Of a stretch of 8,977 nucleotides of DNA, positions 1 to 6,570 are shown piece by piece. Source of the stretch: Anaerolineaceae bacterium (lineage in GTDB: Bacteria > Chloroflexota > Anaerolineae > Anaerolineales > Anaerolineaceae); assembly GCA_003446605.1 (NCBI GenBank), contig DMDF01000026.1:1-8977 (forward strand). Direction: 5' to 3'. The notes beneath the pieces are model-generated. The model was not told where the DNA came from. It saw only the letters and a list, made by a program, of their open reading frames with translations, and searched no databases. How positions within the stretch are numbered: the stretch's first letter is position 1; every line of letters starts with the position of its first letter. The translations under genes and the position numbers were made by a program.

Positions 1-237
1 ACTGTCGTCCGGTGGTTTCTGAGAGATGGAAAGACCAATGATTAGAAAAATCGAATAAATCACATCAGAAACAGAGTTAACGGCATCGGAATATAAGGCT
101 GCAGAACCGCTGTAGTATGCAGCGATGCTTTTAATGATTGCCAGAAACACATTCCCGATGATAGTAATAGCTAGCGCTTTACGAAATTGTGCTCCTTTGG
201 AAGTGTTGGGTCGAAATTCTCTAACCAGGATCATCAT
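1..237 (-). CDS. Cation diffusion facilitator (CDF) family metal transporter, N-terminal fragment
   Basis: Only the first 79 codons are present; the gene continues past the left edge. CDF proteins are inner-membrane antiporters that export divalent metals such as Zn, Mn, Fe or Co in exchange for protons. The fragment shows a short cytoplasmic N-terminus, a first membrane helix (about residues 22-40), then the segment SGSAALYSDAVNSVSDV (about 43-59). This is the typical CDF second-helix metal-site region, and it is followed by KPPD at 74-77, the usual exit from that helix. The usual H/D-x3-D metal pair appears here as N54 and D58. Asn at the first position occurs in some manganese-type CDFs, so Mn is possible but unproven. 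Two tandem ATG codons (237 and 234) could start it; AAGGG at 241-245 sits only 3 bases from the first and 6 from the second, so the second may be used. A hairpin separates it from the upstream aminotransferase, suggesting its own transcript. Confidence 0.85.
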   Translation of the reverse strand, partial: MMILVREFRPNTSKGAQFRKALAITIIGNVFLAIIKSIAAYYSGSAALYSDAVNSVSDVIYSIFLIIGLSISQKPPDDS

Positions 238-278
238 ATTCCCTTAATTTACTTAATGAAATATTAATTTTAACGCAC

Positions 279-303
279 AAGCCCGCTTGAGAGCGGGCTT
301 TTT
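279..303. terminator. Intrinsic-terminator-like hairpin between aminotransferase and CDF genes
   Basis: A perfect 9-bp stem (AAGCCCGCT at 279-287 paired with AGCGGGCTT at 292-300) encloses a 4-base loop, TGAG. On the plus strand the stem runs directly into TTTTT (299-303), a classic rho-independent layout. On the minus strand, where both flanking genes lie, the bases after the stem are GTGCGTTAAAATT, a poor U-tract. It lies 26 bases beyond the aminotransferase stop codon, so it most likely ends that transcript, perhaps inefficiently, while blocking antisense transcription entering from the left. Confidence 0.7.
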
Positions 304-325
304 GCAAATTTCTGATATTTCTTGT

Positions 326-1390
326 TTATTTTATAAATTCATCAATGTAGCCCAGCAGCTCATCAACATCACTCATTTGCGTTTCACCCATCGTGGCGAT
401 ACGGAATGTGGTATTTTTCAACGTTCCATATCCATTGGCGATGCGCATACCGCGTTCCAGTAGGTAAGCATTCAATTTCGGAATTTCGATGCTGTGTGTG
501 TTCTTGATAGTCGCGACGGTCTTGGAGCGATATTGTGCTTCTGCCAGGGAATCCATGCCCCGTTCAACAGCCCAATCGTACACACGCTGAGACATGGCTG
601 CATGGCGGGCGAAGCGAGCGTCCAACCCCTCTGCAAAAATACGGTCCAGCTGGTAATCGAGCGCATAAACCAGGGATACCGCTGATGTCATGGCGGTGGA
701 GTTTTTCAAACGATGGTTTTCCATGATCAACAGATCAAAGTACCAGCCGCGGTTTTCCACGGTGGCTGCTTTCTCGAGAGCACGGTCACTGGTGCCTGCC
801 AGGGAGATACCAGGCGGCAGTGCCAGACATTTTTGTGAGGATGTCAGCAGGAAGTCAATGCCCCAGGCGTCCATTTCGATCTTGGTTCCAGCCAGAGAAG
901 AAACGGCATCTACCAGAATCAGTGTATCGGGACTGACCTCTTGAATGACCTCACACAGTTCCTTTACGGGATTTTCCAATCCTACCGAAGTCTCATTATG
1001 AACGATGGTAATTGCTTCATAATGTTTCTTTTGGAGTGTGTCGCGCAGCTGTTGGGGGTCGATCGGTTTTCCCCACTCGGCTTCTAATTTGTCGGTCTGT
1101 TTACCATTACTTACCGCTACGTCGTACCAGCGTTCAGCAAAGGCGCCATTCACACATGCCAGAACGTCTTTCTGTGCCAGATTGCGAATGCCGGTCTCTT
1201 GCATACCGCTGCCTGAATGAGTGCCGATGAAGACACGATACTTCGTATAAAATAGATCTTCGCATTTCTTGGCAGCTCGCTGAAAGATCGCCTCGTATTC
1301 TTTACTCCGGTGTGGAAGTACAGGTTTGGTCATGGTTTCGAGGACTTCTGGTGCAACATCAACTGGTCCGGGAACAAACATTCGTGCCAT
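326..1390 (-). CDS. Class V PLP-dependent aminotransferase (alanine-glyoxylate / serine-pyruvate type)
   Basis: This is a complete 354-residue fold-type I PLP enzyme, expected to be cytoplasmic. Visible landmarks are the N-terminal FVPGPVDVAPEVLE, the cofactor-binding SGSGMQE (59-65), HNETSVG (131-137), D161 in LVDAVSS (Asp that contacts the pyridine nitrogen), K187 in SSQKCLALPPG (the Schiff-base lysine) and R330 in FRIATMGE (likely carboxylate-binding Arg). Length is close to the family norm. Family members transfer amino groups from alanine, serine or phosphoserine to glyoxylate, pyruvate or 2-oxoglutarate; the exact pair cannot be read from sequence, and a role as phosphoserine aminotransferase is possible. 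The start is supported by AAGGAGT ending 5 bases upstream of ATG (complement of 1396-1402). It is transcribed away from the polysaccharide genes and may be unrelated housekeeping metabolism. No convincing promoter was found in the upstream gap. Confidence 0.9.
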   Translation of the reverse strand: MARMFVPGPVDVAPEVLETMTKPVLPHRSKEYEAIFQRAAKKCEDLFYTKYRVFIGTHSGSGMQETGIRNLAQKDVLACVNGAFAERWYDVAVSNGKQTDKLEAEWGKPIDPQQLRDTLQKKHYEAITIVHNETSVGLENPVKELCEVIQEVSPDTLILVDAVSSLAGTKIEMDAWGIDFLLTSSQKCLALPPGISLAGTSDRALEKAATVENRGWYFDLLIMENHRLKNSTAMTSAVSLVYALDYQLDRIFAEGLDARFARHAAMSQRVYDWAVERGMDSLAEAQYRSKTVATIKNTHSIEIPKLNAYLLERGMRIANGYGTLKNTTFRIATMGETQMSDVDELLGYIDEFIK

Positions 1391-1395
1391 TTTTT

Positions 1396-1402
1396 ACTCC
1401 TT
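1396..1402 (-). promoter_or_regulatory. Ribosome binding site of the aminotransferase
   Basis: AAGGAGT on the minus strand, 5 bases before the ATG at 1390, is a strong Shine-Dalgarno sequence. It favours the first Met over the one at codon 4. Confidence 0.75.
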
Positions 1403-1453
1403 GAAAAGCTACCCAATGGGATGTGTTATATGAAGAACCAATGTAATCATAAT

Positions 1454-1621
1454 ATGATCCCCGCCCTTTTTCCAGTATGGAAATACATTTCCCGTTACTA
1501 TGAAAATCATGGATGAGAATTGAATGTTCTGCCCTACGGGGTCTCTATCTATGAAATTAAAGATAGTGTAAGATTCATCAACGAATTCAAAACCATATCA
1601 CGCATAAATCCGTTAAAATAA
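1454..1621 (+). pseudogene. Possible decayed short reading frame with one in-frame TGA
   Basis: Within the 274-base gap (1391-1664) one plus-strand frame reads MIPALFPVWKYISRYYENHG, a TGA stop (1514-1516), then ELNVLPYGVSIYE and IKDSVRFINEFKTISRINPLK before TAA at 1619-1621. Apart from the single TGA the frame is open for 55 codons and has a protein-like composition, with many aromatic residues and alternating hydrophobic and charged ones. No ribosome binding site precedes ATG 1454, and I recognise no family. It could be the tail of a lost gene or simply chance in AT-rich DNA. The rest of the gap shows no clear promoter, though the leader of the following membrane-protein gene must lie here. 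Confidence 0.22.
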
Positions 1622-1664
1622 ACTAGCCAATTGAATCCAAATATTTTTTAGGTACAGGAACAGG

Positions 1665-3677
1665 ATGATGCTTGAAATACTGAATCAATTATCGACCGGA
1701 TACGGGGGTTTTTTGTTGTGGTGTTTGATATGGTCTCTGGGAGGCATTTTTCTTGTTCAAGGTGCCTTCAAATTGAAAAAAGATGAAATTCTTGTAGTGG
1801 GTGTGGCATCCGGGATTGTGATTGAAAGTTGGATTGCCAATCTTTTGGGTCATTTTCTTGAACCATTAAAAGCATTTTGGCTGGCTGCCCTGGTCACATT
1901 GGTAGTCGGTATTCTATTTTGCGTACCACTCTTTCGCAAAAGGATTCGTTTTAAAGAACTATTCCCCTTCGTGCCCTGGCAGTGGATCACTTTCTTTGTA
2001 CTTTTCTATTTATTTTTCATGATCGCACGTGGGATGTCAATCTGGGATGAATTTAAAACTTTACCGTTAGTTTCAATGATCGCCAGTGGTGATATTCCAC
2101 CACATTTTCCATACGATATTTCCACTGTGCTTGATGAACATTATTTGCGTTATTTAATCGCTGCACAGTTTATGCGGATCGGTGATTTTTACCCCTGGAC
2201 ATCGCTTGCTATTTTGAAAGCGTTGACATTGAGTTTAGGTACTGTATTGGTTGTGGTATGGGTTAAGAAGATAACCAAGAATATCATCGCCGGGATATCG
2301 GGAGGTGTGCTGCACGTGCTGGGTGGTGGAACGCGCTGGTTGCTGTTGCTGCTGCCCCCATCCGTGATTGACCAATTTGATAGTGCCATCAACCGGATAG
2401 GAAGTGGGTTGAATAGCGGCGCTGATTTACGAACGGCTTTGATCAGTCCCTGGGCGGCTCAAGGAATGGCTCCTATTCCGATCCCCTTCGCTTTTACGAA
2501 TGGTCTGATCAAGCCCTCGATTCTGGGTGTGGGCTGGGATAATGTGACGTTCTTGATCCTGATCGTGGTGATCTTGCTCTATAACAAGGCGAAAGACTGG
2601 AAAGCACTCAGCTTGCTCGGCGTGTTGCTGGCAAGTATGGCTTTGATGGATGAACTGACCTTTGCATTTATCTCCGGCATATTAATCGTCATCCATTTCG
2701 TCCAGATTGTGAAAAAAGATGCTGCGGAGAAAAAAGAATCGCGTACACGCTTATTGCTCCTGTTAGCAGTTTGGATCGTGGTTTTCCTGCAGGGCGGTTT
2801 CTTTACTTCGATTGCCCGCAATGTGTTTGAACCGGCATACACCTCCTATCATTCCTTCCAGGTATCTTTCAATTTTCCCCCGCGATTTATGAACCCGCAT
2901 TTGGGTGAATTAATTCTGACCGATCCCATTCACCTGGTCGTACTCCTGTTGGAATGCGGTCCACTGCTATTTGTGTTTCCTTTTGTATTGAAATGGGGTT
3001 GGAAATCGTATAAGAATAAGCGCTATATCGAAGCAGCATATATTGGAACATCGCTGATCGGTTTAGCTTTTTGCTTTGTGCAAATAGTCTCGAAAGGAAT
3101 CAATTCAGCGGTCAATCGCGTGCAGAATGATTTTCTGGAGGTGAGTTTACTTTTCGCTGTGCCGGTGCTGTTCTTCTGGCTGCAGAATAACCGCAATGGT
3201 CGCAAAGTACTGGTATTCATGATGGCATTGATCACCATATTTGGAGGAGTGGTGGTGATGGGAACGGAATTGAGTGCGGTACAGGAACCGCAGCTTTCTC
3301 TGTTCATTACCGATATGGATGTGCGCATGATGGATATTTACTGGAATAGACTTGAAAAAGATGCGGTGGTAATGGATCCGAACATCCCACGAGCTATTAC
3401 CATCTTTGCCCGTACCGGTAATTCATCTATCGATTTTTATGCTCCAACCGAAGAATGGCAGCGCATGGTCTATGACCCTGATCCTCATGAAATGGCAGTC
3501 GCTGGCTATGATTATATGTACTATGATCTGGAATATTGGAAGACGTTGACAGGTACTGAACAAGAACTGCTCACTTCGCAGTGCGTGATTCCGGTCAATG
3601 AGGAATCGGATTGGACCGGTGATTTCCGTATTCTGGTTGATATTTCACAGTGTCGCCAGGATGGGGCAGTCGAATAA
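1665..3677 (+). CDS. Large polytopic membrane protein, glycosyltransferase-C-like
   Basis: The 670-residue product has about a dozen predicted membrane helices (for example near 15-35, 41-63, 70-90, 104-122, 180-200, 293-306, 313-346, 362-380, 424-445, 455-475, 490-507, 515-535). A C-terminal soluble region (about 536-670) is probably extracytoplasmic. After the fourth helix a loop carries W127-D128-E129 and, further on, LDEHY (156-160). Acidic residues in an outer loop are typical of GT-C enzymes, which move sugars from polyprenyl-phosphate carriers, although in classical GT-C proteins this loop follows the first helix. The tail has the pattern YDYMYYDLEYW then a Cys (C640), seen in several large bacterial membrane proteins of this kind. 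Function is therefore inferred: surface glycan assembly or lipid-linked sugar transfer. Two ATGs (1665, 1668) are possible; GGAA at 1657-1660 is better spaced for the second. The stop overlaps the start of the methyltransferase, so the two are translationally coupled. Confidence 0.75.
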   Translation: MMLEILNQLSTGYGGFLLWCLIWSLGGIFLVQGAFKLKKDEILVVGVASGIVIESWIANLLGHFLEPLKAFWLAALVTLVVGILFCVPLFRKRIRFKELFPFVPWQWITFFVLFYLFFMIARGMSIWDEFKTLPLVSMIASGDIPPHFPYDISTVLDEHYLRYLIAAQFMRIGDFYPWTSLAILKALTLSLGTVLVVVWVKKITKNIIAGISGGVLHVLGGGTRWLLLLLPPSVIDQFDSAINRIGSGLNSGADLRTALISPWAAQGMAPIPIPFAFTNGLIKPSILGVGWDNVTFLILIVVILLYNKAKDWKALSLLGVLLASMALMDELTFAFISGILIVIHFVQIVKKDAAEKKESRTRLLLLLAVWIVVFLQGGFFTSIARNVFEPAYTSYHSFQVSFNFPPRFMNPHLGELILTDPIHLVVLLLECGPLLFVFPFVLKWGWKSYKNKRYIEAAYIGTSLIGLAFCFVQIVSKGINSAVNRVQNDFLEVSLLFAVPVLFFWLQNNRNGRKVLVFMMALITIFGGVVVMGTELSAVQEPQLSLFITDMDVRMMDIYWNRLEKDAVVMDPNIPRAITIFARTGNSSIDFYAPTEEWQRMVYDPDPHEMAVAGYDYMYYDLEYWKTLTGTEQELLTSQCVIPVNEESDWTGDFRILVDISQCRQDGAVE

Positions 3678-4480
3678 TGAAATCTGACCGGAACACTCAA
3701 CATGATACGACCTTTCTAAGGAAGATGCTGGCTTATGGGGGCTCACAGCAGGAAGATGTCGATGATCCCTCGGTAACCTATAAACGCCGAGAAATCATCC
3801 GCTCAAAGCATTTCCTGAATGCGATCTATCGTGAGTGGTACGGCTTGCAGGTTGCACAATTACCAACTGTCCGCGGAAGAATTCTTGAGATCGGATCTGG
3901 TGCTGGCTTTTTCGATGAGATGTACCCTCAGGTAATTTCGTCTGAGGTATTTTTCTGCCCCTTTGTGGATGTCATTTTAAATGGGATGGTACTTCCCTTC
4001 CCGATAGCTTCGCTGCAGGCGGTGGTGATGACCGATGTGTTCCATCATATTCCGGATGTAGAACATTTCCTGTGGGAAGCAGTACGAACACTGACCCCAG
4101 GAGGGCGCATTATCATGATCGAACCGTGGGTTAGTGATTGGTCGCGCTGGGTGATGGATCATTTTCATTCTGAACCCATGGATACTGAAATGCACACATG
4201 GCAGTTTCCTTCTACTGGACCGTTATCTGGCTCAAACCAAGCGCTACCATGGATCGTTTTTAAGCGGGATAGGAAAAGATTTGAAAGTGCATTTCCTGAT
4301 CTTGAAATTGTAAAGATTCAGCCTTTTATGCCTTTCCGCTATCTGTTGAGCGGAGGAGTTTCCAGCAGGGCTATGGCGCCAGCGTGGTTAAATGGATGTT
4401 TAAGGCAATTCGAAAAATCATTCAAATCAGAGAAATGGGCAATGTTTGCTCTGATTGTTATTCAAAAACGAAGGGTTTGA
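3677..4480 (+). CDS. Class I SAM-dependent methyltransferase, polysaccharide-locus type
   Basis: A 267-residue enzyme with a Rossmann-like SAM fold. From the ATG at 3677, motif I is LEIGSGAGFF (70-79), followed by a second acidic block with VDVILNG, motif II MTDVFHHIP (118-126) and motif III PGGRIIMIEP (141-150). The C-terminal half carries a distinctive set, HSEPMD, FPSTGPLSGSNQALPWIVF and MPFRYLLSGGVSSR. I recall this set as characteristic of a conserved methyltransferase family near surface-glycan genes; its acceptor is unknown to me. The preferred start is ATG 3677, which overlaps the upstream TAA by one base (TAATG), with GGGG at 3663-3666 as a weak ribosome site. A GTG at 3650 in the same frame would add nine residues and looks less likely. 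It probably methylates a sugar or a lipid-linked intermediate made with the upstream membrane protein. Confidence 0.85.
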   Translation: MKSDRNTQHDTTFLRKMLAYGGSQQEDVDDPSVTYKRREIIRSKHFLNAIYREWYGLQVAQLPTVRGRILEIGSGAGFFDEMYPQVISSEVFFCPFVDVILNGMVLPFPIASLQAVVMTDVFHHIPDVEHFLWEAVRTLTPGGRIIMIEPWVSDWSRWVMDHFHSEPMDTEMHTWQFPSTGPLSGSNQALPWIVFKRDRKRFESAFPDLEIVKIQPFMPFRYLLSGGVSSRAMAPAWLNGCLRQFEKSFKSEKWAMFALIVIQKRRV

Positions 4481-4502
4481 TTTTAATAGATATGCAATTA
4501 CG

Positions 4503-5939
4503 CTAGATGAATTTGACTCTGCGCGCTGCAAATACCACCATCTTTACCAGTAACCAGCCATGTTTCCAACGCTGGATGTTGGTGGTGCCGTAGGTGCGCT
4601 CCTTATATCGGATTGGCAGGTCAATGATCTTGAGGTTGAGTTTGGCAGCTCCGAATAACAGATCGAAGTCTCCAAAGGGATCAAAATCACCGAAATATGC
4701 CCGGTTGGCAGCGATGCGTTCGTAATCTTTTTTCCACAATACTTTGGTGCCGCACAGGGTATCTTTCACGGGTTGGTCAAGCAGGTAGGAGAACAACAAG
4801 CTGAAAGTTTTATTCCCAATATAGTTGAAAAAACGCATGGCTTGCTTTTCCATGGGATACACCAGCCGCACTCCGTTGATAAAATCTCCCCTTCCGGATT
4901 GGATGGCATGGTAAAAACGCGGCAGATCTTCAGGGGGCACAGTGAGATCTGCATCCAGGATCATCAATATATCCCCATTCGCATGGGCGTAACCAAGACG
5001 AACGGCGTCCCCTTTGCCTTTTCCCTCCTGGCGAAAGAGCTTGGCGTCTACTTCTGGATGAGCTTTTATCTGCTGTTGGATGGTCTCATAGGTGTTGTCG
5101 TGAGAATGCCCCTCCACAAAGATCAATTCGGTGCCCGAACCCATTTGTGGGATGCGTTCGAAAATATGTTTGATATTTCCCGCTTCATTGCGCGCAGGAA
5201 CCACTACCGAAACGCGGGATTGGGAGGTTTCTTTCATAGCGCCAGGCATCGGTCTGGCAAGTGTAAATGCGGTCATTGCTAGGGAACGGAATAACCATGT
5301 TCGTACCAGAAAATAGTTGCATAGTGGAGCAAGAATGGGAACTGGCAACGGCGCGAGAACCTCTTCCCATTCTCGAATGACCTCAAAATTACCCAGATAC
5401 AGCAGGTTCTTGACGTCATCCACTGATAACCAGTTCTGCGGGAGAGTGCGCTGTGCTAAATGCAGTTTCTGCGCGAGTGCCAGCGGCCATTCCCATAAGC
5501 GGTTGTAATAGTTCAAAATAATGCGGGTGGAAGGCTTGGACCACGCTCGGATTTTGTGGAAAACAGTTTCCACGTCCCACAAATCATTGATCAGGTCAGA
5601 GAGGATGATGTAATCGAATTTCTCATTGAGTTCGACCTCATGAATATCGGCATGGATGAAATGCATTTCAGGATGGCGCAGCTGAGCGCGCTCGATCATT
5701 TCATTGGAAAAATCAATGCCCACCCCTCGTTTGGGTTCTAGGGATGCAAGGAGATCTCCACGGGCGCAGCCTATCTCCAGCACATCCATTCCGGCAGGGA
5801 TGATAAAATGATAGACCTTTTTTAGCCTGTTGCGATAGTATCCGCCCCAACCTTTCCAGTGGTCCAACTGTCGTGCAACCGTGTCCCAGTGTTTTTCGTG
5901 ATTGGTTTGGTATTCTAAAAATTTATCTGTGTTTTGCAT
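4503..5939 (-). CDS. Bifunctional SAM methyltransferase / family 2 glycosyltransferase fusion
   Basis: One uninterrupted 478-codon frame encodes two enzymes. Residues about 1-225 are a class I SAM methyltransferase: VLEIGCARGDLL (53-64), the acidic D76 in GVGIDFSNEM, HADIHE near 96-101 and FDYIILSDL near 108-116. Residues about 242-478 are a GT-A fold family 2 glycosyltransferase: VSVVVPARNE (243-252), GKGKGDAVR (306-314), the metal-binding DAD (329-331) in LDADLTVPPEDLP, TLCGTKVL (394-401), FGDFDLLFGAA (422-432) and PIRYKERTYGTTNI (442-455). The last motif is characteristic of dolichol-/polyprenyl-phosphate mannose synthase relatives. It lacks the C-terminal transmembrane pair of some homologues. 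A likely role is transfer of a sugar from a nucleotide donor to a polyprenyl phosphate plus methylation of a related intermediate. It converges on the methyltransferase gene with only 22 bases between stops. The Shine-Dalgarno is weak (GAGCGAG), but ATG 5939 fits the start of the conserved domain. Confidence 0.9.
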   Translation of the reverse strand: MQNTDKFLEYQTNHEKHWDTVARQLDHWKGWGGYYRNRLKKVYHFIIPAGMDVLEIGCARGDLLASLEPKRGVGIDFSNEMIERAQLRHPEMHFIHADIHEVELNEKFDYIILSDLINDLWDVETVFHKIRAWSKPSTRIILNYYNRLWEWPLALAQKLHLAQRTLPQNWLSVDDVKNLLYLGNFEVIREWEEVLAPLPVPILAPLCNYFLVRTWLFRSLAMTAFTLARPMPGAMKETSQSRVSVVVPARNEAGNIKHIFERIPQMGSGTELIFVEGHSHDNTYETIQQQIKAHPEVDAKLFRQEGKGKGDAVRLGYAHANGDILMILDADLTVPPEDLPRFYHAIQSGRGDFINGVRLVYPMEKQAMRFFNYIGNKTFSLLFSYLLDQPVKDTLCGTKVLWKKDYERIAANRAYFGDFDPFGDFDLLFGAAKLNLKIIDLPIRYKERTYGTTNIQRWKHGWLLVKMVVFAARRVKFI

Positions 5940-5977
5940 GCATCTCGCTCAATAAAAATAATCATTAATTCAGGAAA

Positions 5978-5986
5978 AGTATAACA
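5978..5986 (-). promoter_or_regulatory. Candidate extended -10 promoter for the fusion gene
   Basis: Reading the minus strand, TGTTATACT (complement of 5978-5986) matches an extended -10 element (TGn followed by TATACT, five of six to consensus). No good -35 is seen at 16-18 bases, which suits the extended -10 type. It would give a leader of about 30 bases for the gene starting at 5939. Confidence 0.4.
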
Positions 5987-6028
5987 TCATGACACAAAAG
6001 CGGGTTGTATTAGCTTTTTTGCCTTTTC

Positions 6029-6057
6029 TTGACGGATACGATTCCCTGTTTTATAAT
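6029..6057 (+). promoter_or_regulatory. Sigma-70 promoter of the regulator/export operon
   Basis: TTGACG (6029-6034) and a perfect TATAAT (6052-6057) are separated by exactly 17 bases, differing from consensus by one base. The expected start is near 6063-6065, leaving a leader of only about 15 bases before the regulator ATG at 6079. This is the strongest promoter in the window. Confidence 0.8.
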
Positions 6058-6070
6058 TCAGCAACTGAAT
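6056..6070. promoter_or_regulatory. Candidate operator: inverted repeat at the transcription start
   Basis: ATTCAG-CAA-CTGAAT is a perfect 6-bp inverted repeat with a 3-base centre. It overlaps the last two bases of the -10 hexamer and covers the predicted start site. A dimeric regulator bound here would block RNA polymerase. The obvious candidate is the winged-helix protein encoded just downstream, which would make this an autoregulatory site. No second copy was found by eye in the window. Confidence 0.45.
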
Positions 6071-6078
6071 ATTGAACA

Positions 6079-6570
6079 ATGGCGAATTCAAACAATCATG
6101 AAAATCGCGATCTGGATATTCTTGAGCACATCGAACAAGATCCTGAAACCACACAGGCAACCATGGCTGCCCGATTGGGCGTGGCGGTAGGAACAGTAAA
6201 CTGGCATCTCAAGCGATTGATCGAAAAAGGGTATGTAAAGGTGCGGCGCGTTGAGCGCCGCAAACTACGCTATATCATCACACCTCAAGGGATTGCATAC
6301 CGAACTAACCTGCTGGTTGATTATATCCACACTTCGTTCGATATATACCGACTGGTCCGCCAGCGTTCGATGGATGCAATCGCTCACATCAAAGAGAAAA
6401 ATTTCTCCCAGGTATATCTAGATGGTAGTGGTGATGTGGCAGAAATCTGCCGTTTGACTTGCCTGGAACAAGGCATAGATATCACGGAAAAGAAAAGCTA
6501 CCCGATTTTTCACATTGAAGGTTTGAAAATCTTTATCATTTTGGAGGATTCTAAGCATGACAACCCATGA
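6079..6570 (+). CDS. Winged helix-turn-helix transcriptional regulator of a polysaccharide locus
   Basis: The 163-residue protein starts with a MarR/Lrp-like winged helix-turn-helix: a helix around ILEHIEQDPETTQ, recognition region TMAARLGVAVGTVNWHLKRLIEKG (28-51) and an Arg-rich wing VRRVERRKLRY (55-65). The second half contains YLDGSGDVAEICRLTCLEQGI (113-133). This resembles the GAGxVAEI beginning of the Rossmann-like C-terminal domain in some winged-helix regulators of exopolysaccharide loci, but here the domain is short and ends soon after a FIIL strand. It may be a reduced sensor or a dimerisation unit. The ATG at 6079 lies only about 15 bases from the predicted transcript start and has no Shine-Dalgarno, so translation may be weak. 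Its last 14 bases overlap the next gene. First place in an operon with sugar and export genes implies it controls their expression. Confidence 0.8.
   Translation: MANSNNHENRDLDILEHIEQDPETTQATMAARLGVAVGTVNWHLKRLIEKGYVKVRRVERRKLRYIITPQGIAYRTNLLVDYIHTSFDIYRLVRQRSMDAIAHIKEKNFSQVYLDGSGDVAEICRLTCLEQGIDITEKKSYPIFHIEGLKIFIILEDSKHDNP
6242..6262 (+). repeat. GC-rich inverted repeat inside the regulator gene
   Basis: TGCGGCGC (6242-6249) and GCGCCGCA (6255-6262) form a perfect 8-bp stem with the loop GTTGA. It falls on the codons for the Arg-rich wing (VRRVERR). There is no following T-tract, so it is not an intrinsic terminator. It could form a stable mRNA hairpin but may only reflect Arg codon choice. 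Confidence 0.5.
6543..6547 (+). promoter_or_regulatory. Strong ribosome binding site of the epimerase gene, inside the regulator gene
   Basis: GGAGG lies 9 bases before ATG 6557, within the last codons of the regulator. It fixes the epimerase start and gives it much better initiation signals than the regulator, which has none. Confidence 0.75.

Noticed and set aside
1514..1516. The in-frame TGA as a selenocysteine codon.
   Set aside because: No stem-loop of the bacterial SECIS type is evident immediately downstream, and the frame matches no known selenoprotein.
1545..1566. CTATCT / AGATAG inverted repeat with a 10-base AT-rich spacer, considered as an operator.
   Set aside because: Short arms, no promoter recognised beside it, and such repeats are expected by chance in AT-rich DNA.
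3650..3676. GTG at 3650 as the start of the plus-strand methyltransferase.
   Set aside because: It would overlap the upstream gene by 28 bases. The ATG at 3677 forms a typical TAATG coupling and begins closer to the conserved domain.
4773..5282. A 169-codon plus-strand open frame inside the fusion gene.
   Set aside because: It is antisense to the glycosyltransferase domain, whose motifs are intact, and its own translation shows no recognisable domain.
5934..5941. TGCATGCA palindrome at the fusion gene start codon.
   Set aside because: An 8-base palindrome without repeats nearby is likely chance.
5997..6018. AAAAGC ... GCTTTTTT, a terminator-like pairing before the regulator promoter.
   Set aside because: Only a 6-bp, mostly A-T stem with an 11-base loop, and no plus-strand gene lies upstream to terminate.
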